NCBI RefSeq assembly: GCF_041902845.1
Contig: NZ_CP159486.1
Location: forward strand, 2,914,001-2,978,000
DNA from: Limibacterium fermenti
Lineage (GTDB): Bacteria > Bacteroidota > Bacteroidia > Bacteroidales > Dysgonomonadaceae
DNA: 64,000 nt
Direction: 5' to 3'
Shown here: positions 7,829 through 16,377 of the stretch, in pieces
How the letters are laid out: the number at the start of each line of letters is the position of its first letter
Numbering within the stretch: position 1 is the stretch's first letter
The notes under the pieces: generated by a model
Database searches by the model: none
What the model saw: the letters and a program-made list of their open reading frames with translations, nothing else
What the model was told of the DNA's origin: nothing
Translations under genes and position numbers: made by a program

Positions 7829-10180
7829 TTAAAATTCTATCTTATAACTGATATTGACCAACGATGTCGCACGCATCTTCGGTTCTATTTGAAGGGTTTT
7901 CAGATTATATTCGTGACCGTAATACTCCTTGCTTTGCGTCAGATTAATTCCTTTCACCGCAAACTCATGTGCCGTTCTTTCCATATTCAATTTATAACTA
8001 AACGTATAATGGGCTATGAACAATGGTGCAAACTGTTCGGAGTACGCTCTCGATTCGTCGTAATGCATGGTCTTGCCGGGATCACGGAGCGACGCCTCTT
8101 CATCCACCGGCGTATAACGGTGGCCGCCCTGCACCGTCAGCCGGATGTTAGCCCCAAGAATATGTTGCCGCTTACGCCCGAAAATCCATTCTTTGCCAAT
8201 CAATCCATTCACAATATAGCGGCGATTAAATTTCGTATCGTGCCACACACCGTTGCCGCCACGGTATTTCGAATCAAACACCGAGCCGGTAATCATGTAA
8301 TACAATCCACGACTTAAATATTTTTCAAACGTGATATCAATACCGTAGTTGCGGCCATTACCTTCGTTTACTAACACATTGTCCACATAAAAAGCGCTCC
8401 GGTTCAGAACGGAATACGAACTGTCGGCAATGACGGGCACATCATACAGATATTGGAAATACGGTTCGATACGCAGGTTCTTGTTCTCCGACAGTTTATA
8501 ATTATAGGCGAAGGTAAAATGATGTGCTTTGGTGAAATCGAGGTTTTTATTGGGCAAGCCGTCGTTTTCGCCTTTCACAAAATAGGCATTCAACCGTTCC
8601 ATTTGGCTATGCAAACCATAACCAAAGGCAAAAGAGGATTTTCGGGAAGCTTGCCACTTAGCCCCCATGCGCGGCTCAATCGTCCAATGCCGGTTAAGCG
8701 TAAGCACCTGCGCATTGAGGCCGAGGGTGACCGTAAAACGATTCGACAGCATAACCGACGAATTGGTATAGGCCGATGCCAAATACGTGTTTCCGTTTGC
8801 TTCCGCCACATTAACCATTTGGGCATTATAATCCGGCGACGCATCAACACGCATATCGTATCTCAAACGGGAAACAGTCAGTCCTGTCTGATGGGTATGC
8901 CACGAGGCGAACTTATGATTGAGCGATGAGGTGAGAATAACATTACCATAGCGCATAAAGGCATCCCGGTAAGGCACGGGGTCGAGCTTCCGGTCATATA
9001 TGTCAGCATAGGTCTTGAGGTGCGAATAGGTATATGCAAATGTCGTCTTCCACAGCGTATTCGAGCCGAAGAAATACCGGTATCCGGCTCCCGCCGCCAT
9101 CGTTTTTTGATTGGCCGACGACAAGATACCGTCATCCGCATATTTCCAATCATCTACATCTTCCAGAATCGGCTTCACTTTATCCTTCAACGCCGTTCCC
9201 CACAGGGAAAATACTCCGGCTTTGGAGGTAGGAAAATTCAGTTTGAAGTTTAGATCCTGATAATCGAGTGTTCCGCCGACACTAATTTGAGGAAAGATCT
9301 TACCCATCAACCCCGTGGTGGAATAGCGGTAATTAACGATATATGACGAGTGGTGTTTGCGGCTGATGGGGCCTTCCGAAGCAAAGTCGATGCCCAATAT
9401 TCCCAGTTGGAACGTATGTTCGTATTGCCGGTTGTTTCCGTTGCGGAGTTTCATATCGAAGACACCCGAAAGGGCATTGCCATATTCGGAGGGAAAAGCG
9501 CCCGTGAAAAAGTCGGAATTACCTAACACATGACTGCTGAGTGAAGATAAAATGCCACCTCCCAATACCGATATATCGGAAAAATGATTCGGATTGGGAA
9601 CTTCCACATCTTCCAGCCGCCATTGCAATAAATGCGGCGCATTGCCGTGAATGGAAATGCCGTTGGTGGTCATCCCGGCTGCTACGCCGGCGAAAGAGCT
9701 CACCAACCGGGCAGGGTCATCCATACCTCCGGCGTAACGGGCGGCTTCTTCTACGCTCAACATCCGCCCTCCGCTCAACGCCATCTTATTCATCGGTTGT
9801 TCCTTGTTGACACTCGGGCGGACAACCACTTCCTCCAACTGACGAATATTTTCGTTCATCGAAAAGGAGAGCACGGTTTCTTTCGCCGAGGTAACCAATA
9901 TCTCATGTAACTCCGTCGGGTCATACCCGGTCAGAGAAGCCTTGACGGTATGTCGTCCCAACGGAACTTTTGTCAATTCGAACTGACCATCATCACCGGT
10001 CACGCCCCCTATTGACGATAAATCGACCAATTGGACAGTGACATAGCCTAGAGGCACCCCCGAAGCACGGTCGGTCACCGTCCCACGGATAGTTTGCGTC
10101 AGCGGTTCGTTTTGCGCCGCAAGAGTCAGCGATAGAAACAAAATTGCAAGCAATAAAAAAAGACTCTTTCTCTTCATCAT
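7829..10180 (-). CDS. TonB-dependent receptor with carboxypeptidase-like N-terminal domain
   Basis: The 783-residue outer-membrane protein has a signal peptide (about residues 1-21, ending LAAQ). A carboxypeptidase-regulatory-like beta domain follows (about 30-115, IRGTVTDRASGVPLGYVTVQL). Then comes a plug domain (about 120-235) and a beta-barrel ending in an aromatic-rich strand with terminal Phe (SYKIEF). It lacks the length and signatures of SusC proteins and has no SusD partner, so the ligand is unknown. It lies upstream of the kinase and regulator genes on the same strand with a 168-bp gap, so co-regulation is plausible. Confidence 0.9.
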   Translation of the reverse strand: MMKRKSLFLLLAILFLSLTLAAQNEPLTQTIRGTVTDRASGVPLGYVTVQLVDLSSIGGVTGDDGQFELTKVPLGRHTVKASLTGYDPTELHEILVTSAKETVLSFSMNENIRQLEEVVVRPSVNKEQPMNKMALSGGRMLSVEEAARYAGGMDDPARLVSSFAGVAAGMTTNGISIHGNAPHLLQWRLEDVEVPNPNHFSDISVLGGGILSSLSSHVLGNSDFFTGAFPSEYGNALSGVFDMKLRNGNNRQYEHTFQLGILGIDFASEGPISRKHHSSYIVNYRYSTTGLMGKIFPQISVGGTLDYQDLNFKLNFPTSKAGVFSLWGTALKDKVKPILEDVDDWKYADDGILSSANQKTMAAGAGYRYFFGSNTLWKTTFAYTYSHLKTYADIYDRKLDPVPYRDAFMRYGNVILTSSLNHKFASWHTHQTGLTVSRLRYDMRVDASPDYNAQMVNVAEANGNTYLASAYTNSSVMLSNRFTVTLGLNAQVLTLNRHWTIEPRMGAKWQASRKSSFAFGYGLHSQMERLNAYFVKGENDGLPNKNLDFTKAHHFTFAYNYKLSENKNLRIEPYFQYLYDVPVIADSSYSVLNRSAFYVDNVLVNEGNGRNYGIDITFEKYLSRGLYYMITGSVFDSKYRGGNGVWHDTKFNRRYIVNGLIGKEWIFGRKRQHILGANIRLTVQGGHRYTPVDEEASLRDPGKTMHYDESRAYSEQFAPLFIAHYTFSYKLNMERTAHEFAVKGINLTQSKEYYGHEYNLKTLQIEPKMRATSLVNISYKIEF

Positions 10181-10311
10181 TTCATTCTTTGTTGATTATT
10201 CATGGCCTAAAAGTATAAAGATTGATACTATGATCCTTTAAAATGAGACCAACCGGGCAATTTTGTAGACGGAAAGACAATTTTTCGGCCGTTTGTCAGT
10301 TACTATATAGA

Positions 10312-10346
10312 AAGCGAGGGCATCGCCCGGAGCGAAACCCTCGCTA
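10312..10346 (+). repeat. Dispersed palindromic hairpin element, copy 1
   Basis: An 8-bp stem (agcgaggg at 10313-10320, ccctcgct at 10338-10345) encloses a core gcatcgcccggagcga. Related cores occur at 23109-23131 and, inverted, at 40502-40524. It sits just upstream of porP. Confidence 0.55.
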
Positions 10347-10354
10347 TAGAAAAA

Positions 10355-11338
10355 ATGATGCAAAGATTCAAACCGCTATTCATAACTGCCTTCATTCTGC
10401 TGCACGCCGCCGCGGCTATAGCCCAATGGGATGCGCCGCTCTCGCAATACTGGGCGGCAAAGACCTATTACAATCCGGCATTCGCGGGCGAAACGGCGAA
10501 AGGCAGAGCTTCCGCCTTTTATCGCTATGAATGGAGCGGAATAGAAAATGCACCGAAGAAGATCATCGTAACAGCCGATATGCCGCTTTCGTTCCTCAAC
10601 CGAAAGCACGGTGTCGGCATGGTATCGGCAACCGAAAATTTAGGAGACCTGCGCAACGCGATGTTGGCCGTGCAATACGCCTATACACACAAGACGAGCG
10701 CCGGCGAATGGAATATCGGCGTGCGCGCGGGCGTATACGACTTGAAGTACGATGCGGGAAGCATTCGCCTCCTGGCGGACACGATCGCCGGAAACGGCAA
10801 ACCGGCCTTGGAGGCGAATACGGCAGCGGAAAAAATCTTCGACCTGCATGCCGGCATTTCCTATACGGGCAGGCGCTTCTTCGCGGGATTGTCGGTGATG
10901 CATCTCAACCGCCCGGCATTTTACGCTTCGCCCGACTCACTGTCGTCAGCCGGCGTTACAGGCGATTCGGCGCGCGCGGTGATTCCCCGTACATTTAATT
11001 TGATGGCCGGATACAATATAATCCTGCCGAATCCGTTATACGAATTACAACCGATGGTGTGGGTTCTTGCCGGCTTGGACGAAACGCAGGTACAGGCAAC
11101 CCTGCGCGCCGTGTATAAGAAAAAGTTCTCGGCGGGCGCTTCGTGGCGGTCCCGCAACGGATACGCGTTCTTCGCCGGAGCTGTGATAAAGGATATTGAA
11201 ATGGGCTACGCTTACGAATGGCATACCGCCGGCATCGGGCGTGAAAGCCAAGGCTCTCACGAAATCGGCATCCGCTACCGCTTCGACGTCAACGCGAAGG
11301 AACAGCGGCCGGCGCAAAAAAGCATCCGGATATTATAA
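10355..11338 (+). CDS. porP: PorP/SprF family type IX secretion outer-membrane protein
   Basis: The 327-residue protein has a signal peptide (about residues 1-23, ending IAQW). The conserved PorP/SprF start follows: PLSQYWAAKTYYNPAFAG, then short beta-strand repeats of a membrane barrel. In Porphyromonas and Flavobacterium this family is part of the outer-membrane side of the type IX system. It leads the porP-K-L-M-N order found here, which fixes the identity. An octamer repeat begins 3 bp after its stop codon. Confidence 0.93.
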   Translation: MMQRFKPLFITAFILLHAAAAIAQWDAPLSQYWAAKTYYNPAFAGETAKGRASAFYRYEWSGIENAPKKIIVTADMPLSFLNRKHGVGMVSATENLGDLRNAMLAVQYAYTHKTSAGEWNIGVRAGVYDLKYDAGSIRLLADTIAGNGKPALEANTAAEKIFDLHAGISYTGRRFFAGLSVMHLNRPAFYASPDSLSSAGVTGDSARAVIPRTFNLMAGYNIILPNPLYELQPMVWVLAGLDETQVQATLRAVYKKKFSAGASWRSRNGYAFFAGAVIKDIEMGYAYEWHTAGIGRESQGSHEIGIRYRFDVNAKEQRPAQKSIRIL

Positions 11339-11341
11339 TTC

Positions 11342-11413
11342 GCTAATTTGCTAATATGCTAATATGCTAATATGCTAATTCGCTAATTCGCTAATTCGCT
11401 AATTCGCTAATTA
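11342..11413 (+). repeat. Octamer tandem repeat between porP and porK
   Basis: Nine units of 8 bp (gctaattt, gctaatat, gctaattc) start 3 bp after the porP stop codon and end 10 bp before the porK start. The array therefore occupies the porK ribosome-binding region. Confidence 0.92.
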
Positions 11414-11423
11414 AAAAAGATAT

Positions 11424-12851
11424 ATGAGAAAGATAATTATTCCGATCGTATTGGCCGCAGCGCTTTTCTCGTGCGGCAGGCGGGGTATCGTCAGCACTAC
11501 GGGAGGCGAACTGACCGGCATTCCCGCCGGCAAGGTATGGGACGAGCCTACGCCTTACAACATGACGCTGGTCACGCGCGGCGCCTATCGCATGGGCCCC
11601 GCCGATGTCGATTCGCTCTGGGGCTTTACGATCCCCGCCAAAGGGGTTTCGGTCGACAACTTCTGGATGGACGAAACCGAAATCACCAACTCGCAGTACA
11701 AGCAATTCGTCTATTGGGTGCGCGACTCCATCATCCGCGAACGGCTCGCCGACCCGGCGTACGGCGGCGATGATATCTATAAGATCACGGAGGATGAATA
11801 CGGCGATCCCGTCACCCCGCATCTCGACTGGAAAATCCCTATCCCCTGGACGCGCAACACGGAAGAAGAGGAGGCCGCCATCAACAGCGTATATACCACC
11901 CATCCCGTCACCGGACAAAAGATGCTCGACGCCCGGCAGATGAACTTCCGCTATGAATGGTTCGACGCAGCCGAAGCCGCCAAACGTTCCTATCGCCTCA
12001 ATGCCGCCGAACGGAGCCTCAACACCGACCGCCCGGCCGATCCCGCCGAAGTGATTCTCATCTCGAAGGATACCGCTTATATCGATGCCGGCGGACGCAT
12101 CGTCAACGAAACCATTACCCGCCCGTTGAACAGCCTGTACGACTTCGTCCACACGCGCATCGTCAATATCTATCCCGACACCACGTGCTGGGTCAACGAT
12201 TTCCCCGACGCCAACAACGAATATTATATGCGCAACTATTTCGCGCATCCGGGCTTCGCACATTATCCCGTGGTGGGCGTGTCGTGGGAACAGGCCACCG
12301 CTTTCTGCGAATGGCGCACGATGTTCCTTCAGCGGAGCATCAACCGAAAGGAGGTTGCTATCGAAAAATACCGCCTTCCCACCGAGGCGGAATGGGAAAT
12401 GGCTGCGCGCAACGCCAACTCGAACAACAAATATCCTTGGGATTCGGATGCGGTGACGGCCGAGAATGGCTGCTACAACGCCAACTTCAAGCCGGGCGAA
12501 GGAGCCTATGCCGCCGACAATCACCTGATTCCCGCAAAAGTGCGCAGCTTCAACCCGAACAACTTCGGACTCTTCGACATGGCGGGCAATGTAGCCGAAT
12601 GGACGTCCACCTCCTACACCGAATCGGGCAACGAGCGCATGAGCGACCTCAACCCCGAATACCGTTATGATGCCGCGCCGGATGATCCTTACACCCTGAA
12701 AAGAAAAGTGGTGAAAGGCGGTTCGTGGAAGGACGCATCGACCTTTATCCGCTCCGACATGCGCGACGAGGAGCATCAAAACCGGGGGCGGTCTTACATC
12801 GGCTTCCGCTGCGTACGAACGCAGATCAATTTTTCCAATTCAAAACGATAA
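11424..12851 (+). CDS. porK: Type IX secretion outer-membrane lipoprotein PorK/GldK
   Basis: The 475-residue lipoprotein has a lipobox ending at Cys17 (ALFSCG) and an FGE-sulfatase (SUMF1-like) fold, with blocks DETEITNSQYKQFVYWVRD, VGVSWEQATAFCEWR, RLPTEAEWEMAARN, GLFDMAGNVAEW and IGFRCVR. PorK forms a periplasmic ring with PorN under the outer membrane. Gene order (between porP and porL) separates it from the related GldJ. A long antisense frame exists but only mirrors the GC-rich codon use. Confidence 0.94.
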   Translation: MRKIIIPIVLAAALFSCGRRGIVSTTGGELTGIPAGKVWDEPTPYNMTLVTRGAYRMGPADVDSLWGFTIPAKGVSVDNFWMDETEITNSQYKQFVYWVRDSIIRERLADPAYGGDDIYKITEDEYGDPVTPHLDWKIPIPWTRNTEEEEAAINSVYTTHPVTGQKMLDARQMNFRYEWFDAAEAAKRSYRLNAAERSLNTDRPADPAEVILISKDTAYIDAGGRIVNETITRPLNSLYDFVHTRIVNIYPDTTCWVNDFPDANNEYYMRNYFAHPGFAHYPVVGVSWEQATAFCEWRTMFLQRSINRKEVAIEKYRLPTEAEWEMAARNANSNNKYPWDSDAVTAENGCYNANFKPGEGAYAADNHLIPAKVRSFNPNNFGLFDMAGNVAEWTSTSYTESGNERMSDLNPEYRYDAAPDDPYTLKRKVVKGGSWKDASTFIRSDMRDEEHQNRGRSYIGFRCVRTQINFSNSKR

Positions 12852-12876
12852 ACCAACCAAGCAGATCAGTCACGTC

Positions 12877-13818
12877 ATGCATACAGACAATAAATTCAAA
12901 AACAGACTCGAGCGTTTTCTCAACACCGAACGGGGACGCCGTTTCATCAACTACGCTTACAGTTTCGGCGCCGCCATCGTCATCCTCGGCGCCATGTTCA
13001 AACTGCTCGCTTTCCCCTTCGGCAACGAAATGTTGTTCATCGGGATGATCACCGAATGCGGGGTCTTTATCCTCTCGGCCTTCGATACGCCTCTCCGAGA
13101 CTATGAATGGGATCATGTGTTTCCGGCGCTGGCAACCAACGGGGACAGGGAGACTCAGCGACAAGGAGACTTGGAGACAAAGAGACTTGGAGACTTGGAG
13201 ACTGGGAGACAGAGGGACAAGGAGACAGAGGGACAAGGAGACTCAGCGACAAGGAGACTTGGAGACAACGAGACAACGAGACTTGGGGACGCAGGAACAG
13301 TATCTCCCGGTCTCCCAGTCTCCCCATCTCCCAGTCACTCGGTCTCCCAGTCCCCCGGTCTCCCCATCTCCCAGTCCCCCGCTCTCCCAGTCTCCCCAGT
13401 CTCCCCAGTCTCCCCATCTCCCCATCCCCCCGTCACCCAGTCTCCCGGTCACCCGGTCTCCCCGTCCCCCGGTCACCCCGTCGCGCCTGCCCCCTCGCCC
13501 GAATTCGAGCGTTACGCGGCGGACTATTCACAGCAGATGGAAGCGCTCAACCGCAACATCGCGGGCTTGAACACGATTTATGAAATTCAACTCAAGAGCA
13601 TCAGCGGGCAAATCGATACGATCGAACACATCAATAGCGGCCTCAACCGCATCAAGCATCTCTATGACGACAGCGTGCCCGACAGCGCCGTCTTCCGTCA
13701 GGAAACCGAAAAGATGACCGCACAACTCAAAGAACTCAATCAGGTCTATGCTCGCCTTATCGAAGCGATGACCGTCAATATGGGAAATACGGGAAACACT
13801 CCCCGCCCGAATGCATAA
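12877..13818 (+). CDS. porL: Type IX secretion motor protein PorL/GldL with a repeat-coded linker
   Basis: The 313-residue protein has two transmembrane helices (about residues 27-46 and 52-69) with Glu60 inside helix 2, the position needed for proton-driven motor function in GldL. A helical cytoplasmic domain forms the C-terminal third (FERYAADYSQQMEALNRNIAGL onwards). Residues about 89-205 are low-complexity, encoded by a degenerate 8-bp repeat: first a Gly/Asp/Glu/Thr/Arg-rich half, then a Pro/Ser/Val/Gln-rich half. This linker is unlike ordinary GldL sequence. With PorM it forms the inner-membrane motor. The flanking conserved parts remain in one frame. Confidence 0.93.
   Translation: MHTDNKFKNRLERFLNTERGRRFINYAYSFGAAIVILGAMFKLLAFPFGNEMLFIGMITECGVFILSAFDTPLRDYEWDHVFPALATNGDRETQRQGDLETKRLGDLETGRQRDKETEGQGDSATRRLGDNETTRLGDAGTVSPGLPVSPSPSHSVSQSPGLPISQSPALPVSPVSPVSPSPHPPVTQSPGHPVSPSPGHPVAPAPSPEFERYAADYSQQMEALNRNIAGLNTIYEIQLKSISGQIDTIEHINSGLNRIKHLYDDSVPDSAVFRQETEKMTAQLKELNQVYARLIEAMTVNMGNTGNTPRPNA
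13141..13492 (+). repeat. Octamer repeat forming a large inverted repeat inside porL
   Basis: From about 13141 to 13295 the DNA is a run of 8-bp units related to ggagactt. From about 13305 to 13492 it is a run of units related to tctcccag, the complement of the same octamer. The two halves can pair into an imperfect hairpin of about 150 bp per arm. All units lack stop codons in the coding frame and in several others. Copy changes of 8 bp would shift the downstream frame. Confidence 0.93.
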
Positions 13819-13825
13819 TTAGAAA

Positions 13826-15370
13826 ATGGCAGCAAATAGTCCGAATTCTCCCCGCCAAAAGATGATCAACCTGATGTATCTGGTTTTCATCGCGATGCTT
13901 GCGCTCAATGTGTCGGCGGATGTGTTGAACGGCTTCGACAAGGTGGAAGACGGCCTCCGTGCATCGACCGCCAACCTTTCCGAACGCAATACGCTAATCC
14001 TCGACGAGCTGGGCGCTTACAACGACCGCAACCCCGACAAGGCGGGCGAATGGTACGGCAAGGGGCGGCAGGTACGCGCCATGAGCGACTCGCTCTCGAC
14101 TTACATCGAAAGCCTAAAGGTACGCATGGTGCAAAAAGCGGATGGTAAAAAAGGCGATGTGACGCATATCAAAAAACGCGATGACGTGGAAGCCGCTTCG
14201 GTCGTCATGCTCTCGCCCATCGACGGGCAAGGACGCATCCTGCGCGAGGCCGTCGACGCTTATCGCACCCGCATCGCGGCATTTCTGCCCGACAACGGCC
14301 GGAAACGGCTCATCGAAAACAACCTGGACACCGGCGCAAAGGGCGGCAAAAGTTGGGAGGCTTCGCTATTCGAACATATGCCCGTCTCGGCGGCCGTGAC
14401 GCTGCTTTCGAAACTGCAAAACGACATCCGCTCGGCCGAAGGCGAAGCGCTCGACAACCTGTTGAGCAGTGTCGACGTGGGAGACTTCCGCGTCAACCGG
14501 GTGAACGCTTATGTGATCCCCGAGTCGGACGTGGTCATTCAGGGCGGCACGTACAACGCGCGCATCGTCCTCTCGGCGGAAGACTCTACCAAATATCCCG
14601 CCATCAGGGTGAACGGACGGACACTCGACGCCTCGCAAAAGGGCGTCTTCAGCGCATCCGCCGGCAGCGTCGGGACCTTCCCGGTGGAAGGATACATCGA
14701 ACTGCCCAACGCCGACGGATCGGTGTTGCGCCGCACGTTCCAAAGCCGTTATACCGTCATCGAGCCGATGGCCACCATCGCCCCCGTGTTGATGAACGTA
14801 TTGTATGCCGGCATCGACAACGAAATAAGCATCTCCGTGCCGGGGTTCGCCCCGCAGGATGTGACCGCCACCATGACCAACGGCACCCTCGCGCGGCGGG
14901 GATCGCTCTGGGTGGCGCGCCCGTCGGCCGTCGGGCAAAACGCCACGGTATCCATTGCCGCACGCACCGGCTCGCAATCGCGCACGCTCATATCGAAAGA
15001 GTTTCGCGTACGCGCCCTGCCCGACCCGACGCCCTACATCGAATATACGGATGGCAACGGCAATCCGGCGATGTTCAAGGGCGGCGCTTTATCGAAAGCG
15101 GTATTGATGAATGCGGACGGCATTAAGGCGGCGATTGACGACGGCATCCTCAACATCCCGTTTCGGGTGAAGAGTTTCCGTACGGTGTTCTTCGACTCGA
15201 TGGGCAACGCCATTCCCGAAGTATCGGACGGCAGCCGCTTTTCGGCGCGGCAGAAAGAACAGATGCGCCGTCTTGCGCGCGGTAATTATTTCTATATCTC
15301 GGGCGTGATGGCTTCCGGTCCCGACGCCACGGAACGCGAAATAGCCGTCATCGAAGTGAGAGTAAGATGA
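13826..15370 (+). CDS. porM: Type IX secretion motor protein PorM/GldM
   Basis: The 514-residue protein begins with the GldM signature QKMINLMYLVFIAMLALNVSADVLNGF, holding the single N-terminal transmembrane helix, and continues as a long periplasmic part with repeated domains. PorM links the PorL motor in the inner membrane to the PorK/N ring. Length matches the family. It starts 7 bp after porL. porN, which normally follows at once, is displaced here by about 1 kb of accessory DNA. Confidence 0.94.
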   Translation: MAANSPNSPRQKMINLMYLVFIAMLALNVSADVLNGFDKVEDGLRASTANLSERNTLILDELGAYNDRNPDKAGEWYGKGRQVRAMSDSLSTYIESLKVRMVQKADGKKGDVTHIKKRDDVEAASVVMLSPIDGQGRILREAVDAYRTRIAAFLPDNGRKRLIENNLDTGAKGGKSWEASLFEHMPVSAAVTLLSKLQNDIRSAEGEALDNLLSSVDVGDFRVNRVNAYVIPESDVVIQGGTYNARIVLSAEDSTKYPAIRVNGRTLDASQKGVFSASAGSVGTFPVEGYIELPNADGSVLRRTFQSRYTVIEPMATIAPVLMNVLYAGIDNEISISVPGFAPQDVTATMTNGTLARRGSLWVARPSAVGQNATVSIAARTGSQSRTLISKEFRVRALPDPTPYIEYTDGNGNPAMFKGGALSKAVLMNADGIKAAIDDGILNIPFRVKSFRTVFFDSMGNAIPEVSDGSRFSARQKEQMRRLARGNYFYISGVMASGPDATEREIAVIEVRVR

Positions 15371-15497
15371 TTATTGATGCGCTGAGATGCTGATGGGATG
15401 AAGGGATGAAATTGGTTGTAAGATATATGAAAAGAGAATAAACTCCTCGTACTTTTTATAATAAATAGTATCTTTACACGGATAAAATAAAAAGATT

Positions 15498-15731
15498 ATG
15501 AATATCTCAGTAGATTTAAGAAAAAGAGTATTACAGTATGTCGATTCGGCAGACAATCATCTCTTGCGCATGATGGAAGCCTTGGCTGTGAGTTATCACG
15601 AAGATGAATCAGAAGACGAATTGACCGATGCACAAAAAGGCGAATTGGACAAAAGATTGCAAAAATATAATGAAGGCAAAATGGTGTTTCAGACTTGGGA
15701 GGAAACGCAAGCAAAACTCGACCGCATTTAA
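15498..15731 (+). CDS. Antitoxin-like protein, addiction-module component type
   Basis: The 77-residue acidic protein has a C-terminal block LTDAQKGELDKRLQKYNEG...TWEETQAKL, the pattern of small ParE/RelE-type antitoxins of the addiction-module component family (TIGR02574-like). TATCTTTA at 15469-15476 resembles a Bacteroidota -7 element. Its stop overlaps the start of the toxin reading frame (TAATG), the usual coupled arrangement. The partner toxin carries a stop codon, so the antitoxin is probably an orphan. Confidence 0.72.
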   Translation: MNISVDLRKRVLQYVDSADNHLLRMMEALAVSYHEDESEDELTDAQKGELDKRLQKYNEGKMVFQTWEETQAKLDRI

Positions 15732-16036
15732 TGAAACACCGTTTATTAATATCAGAGGAAGCCTATGAGGATATTGTGCAGGCTATCCTTTATTATAGGG
15801 GTTTGTCTTCAAATGACCTTGAGAATCGATTTAAACAACAGTTGAAAGGAGGTATAGATTATATTTCTCTGCATCCGCAACATTTCGCTATTAAATACAG
15901 GCAAATAAGGATATACAATTTAAGAAGTTTTCCTTATTAGATTCATTTCTTATTAGATGGACAAACAGTGAAAATATTTGGTGTTTTCCACGGAAGAAGT
16001 AACCCGGAATCATGGAAAGAGCGACTCAAAAAATAG
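15731..16036 (+). pseudogene. RelE/ParE-type toxin gene interrupted by an in-frame TAG
   Basis: The reading frame encodes 69 residues of a RelE/ParE toxin (ISEEAYEDIVQAILYYRG...YRQIRIYNLRSFPY), then a TAG at 15938-15940. The same frame continues without a break for 31 more codons (IHFLLDGQTVKIFGVFHGRSNP...) to a TAG at 16034-16036. The continuation is the expected final strands and FHGR-like end of the family, so the full toxin would be about 101 residues. A single base change explains the stop. The shortened product lacks the catalytic C-terminus. Confidence 0.85.
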
Positions 16037-16063
16037 ACCGAAGAATATAACCTCTAACGGGAT

Positions 16064-16322
16064 TCACAAGGTGTATTTATTGTGAAATTCCGTATCATAT
16101 AATTCGCCGAGATGTTTGAATGACCACCGGGCAGATTCGTTGAGGGGAAGGCATTGTTGGGGAATATCTTTCTTGGTGGCCGATATCGTATACAGTTCAG
16201 CGGGCTCATTGACGGACGATGATTTTCTTCTTCAATGATTACGGCGCAGGATGAACGGAGTAGAGCTAATAACTCTTTCCCTCGGGACTATGTTCGTCAA
16301 TAGTGATTTTATATGTCGACAT
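16064..16322 (-). pseudogene. Decayed small gene with two frameshifts
   Basis: On the minus strand ATG at 16320-16322 opens MSTYKITIDEHSPEGKSY and then a stop. A second frame continues LLALLRSSCAVIIEEE. A third carries SVNEPAELYTISATKKDIP and onward to LGELYDTEFHNKYTL and a stop at 16064-16066. Read together they give a coherent protein of about 85 residues broken by two frameshifts. The N-terminus resembles small antitoxin-like proteins common in Bacteroidota, but I cannot name the family with confidence. Confidence 0.55.
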
Positions 16323-16377
16323 ATCGATTTTAATTATTTTGTAAACATACAAAGGTAAGAAGATAAAAGAACAGATA

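Noticed and set aside
11391..12779. Long antisense frame (462 codons) over porK
   Set aside because: It mirrors a GC-rich, strongly conserved gene; the protein has no recognisable domain and low-complexity Gly/Val/Arg content.
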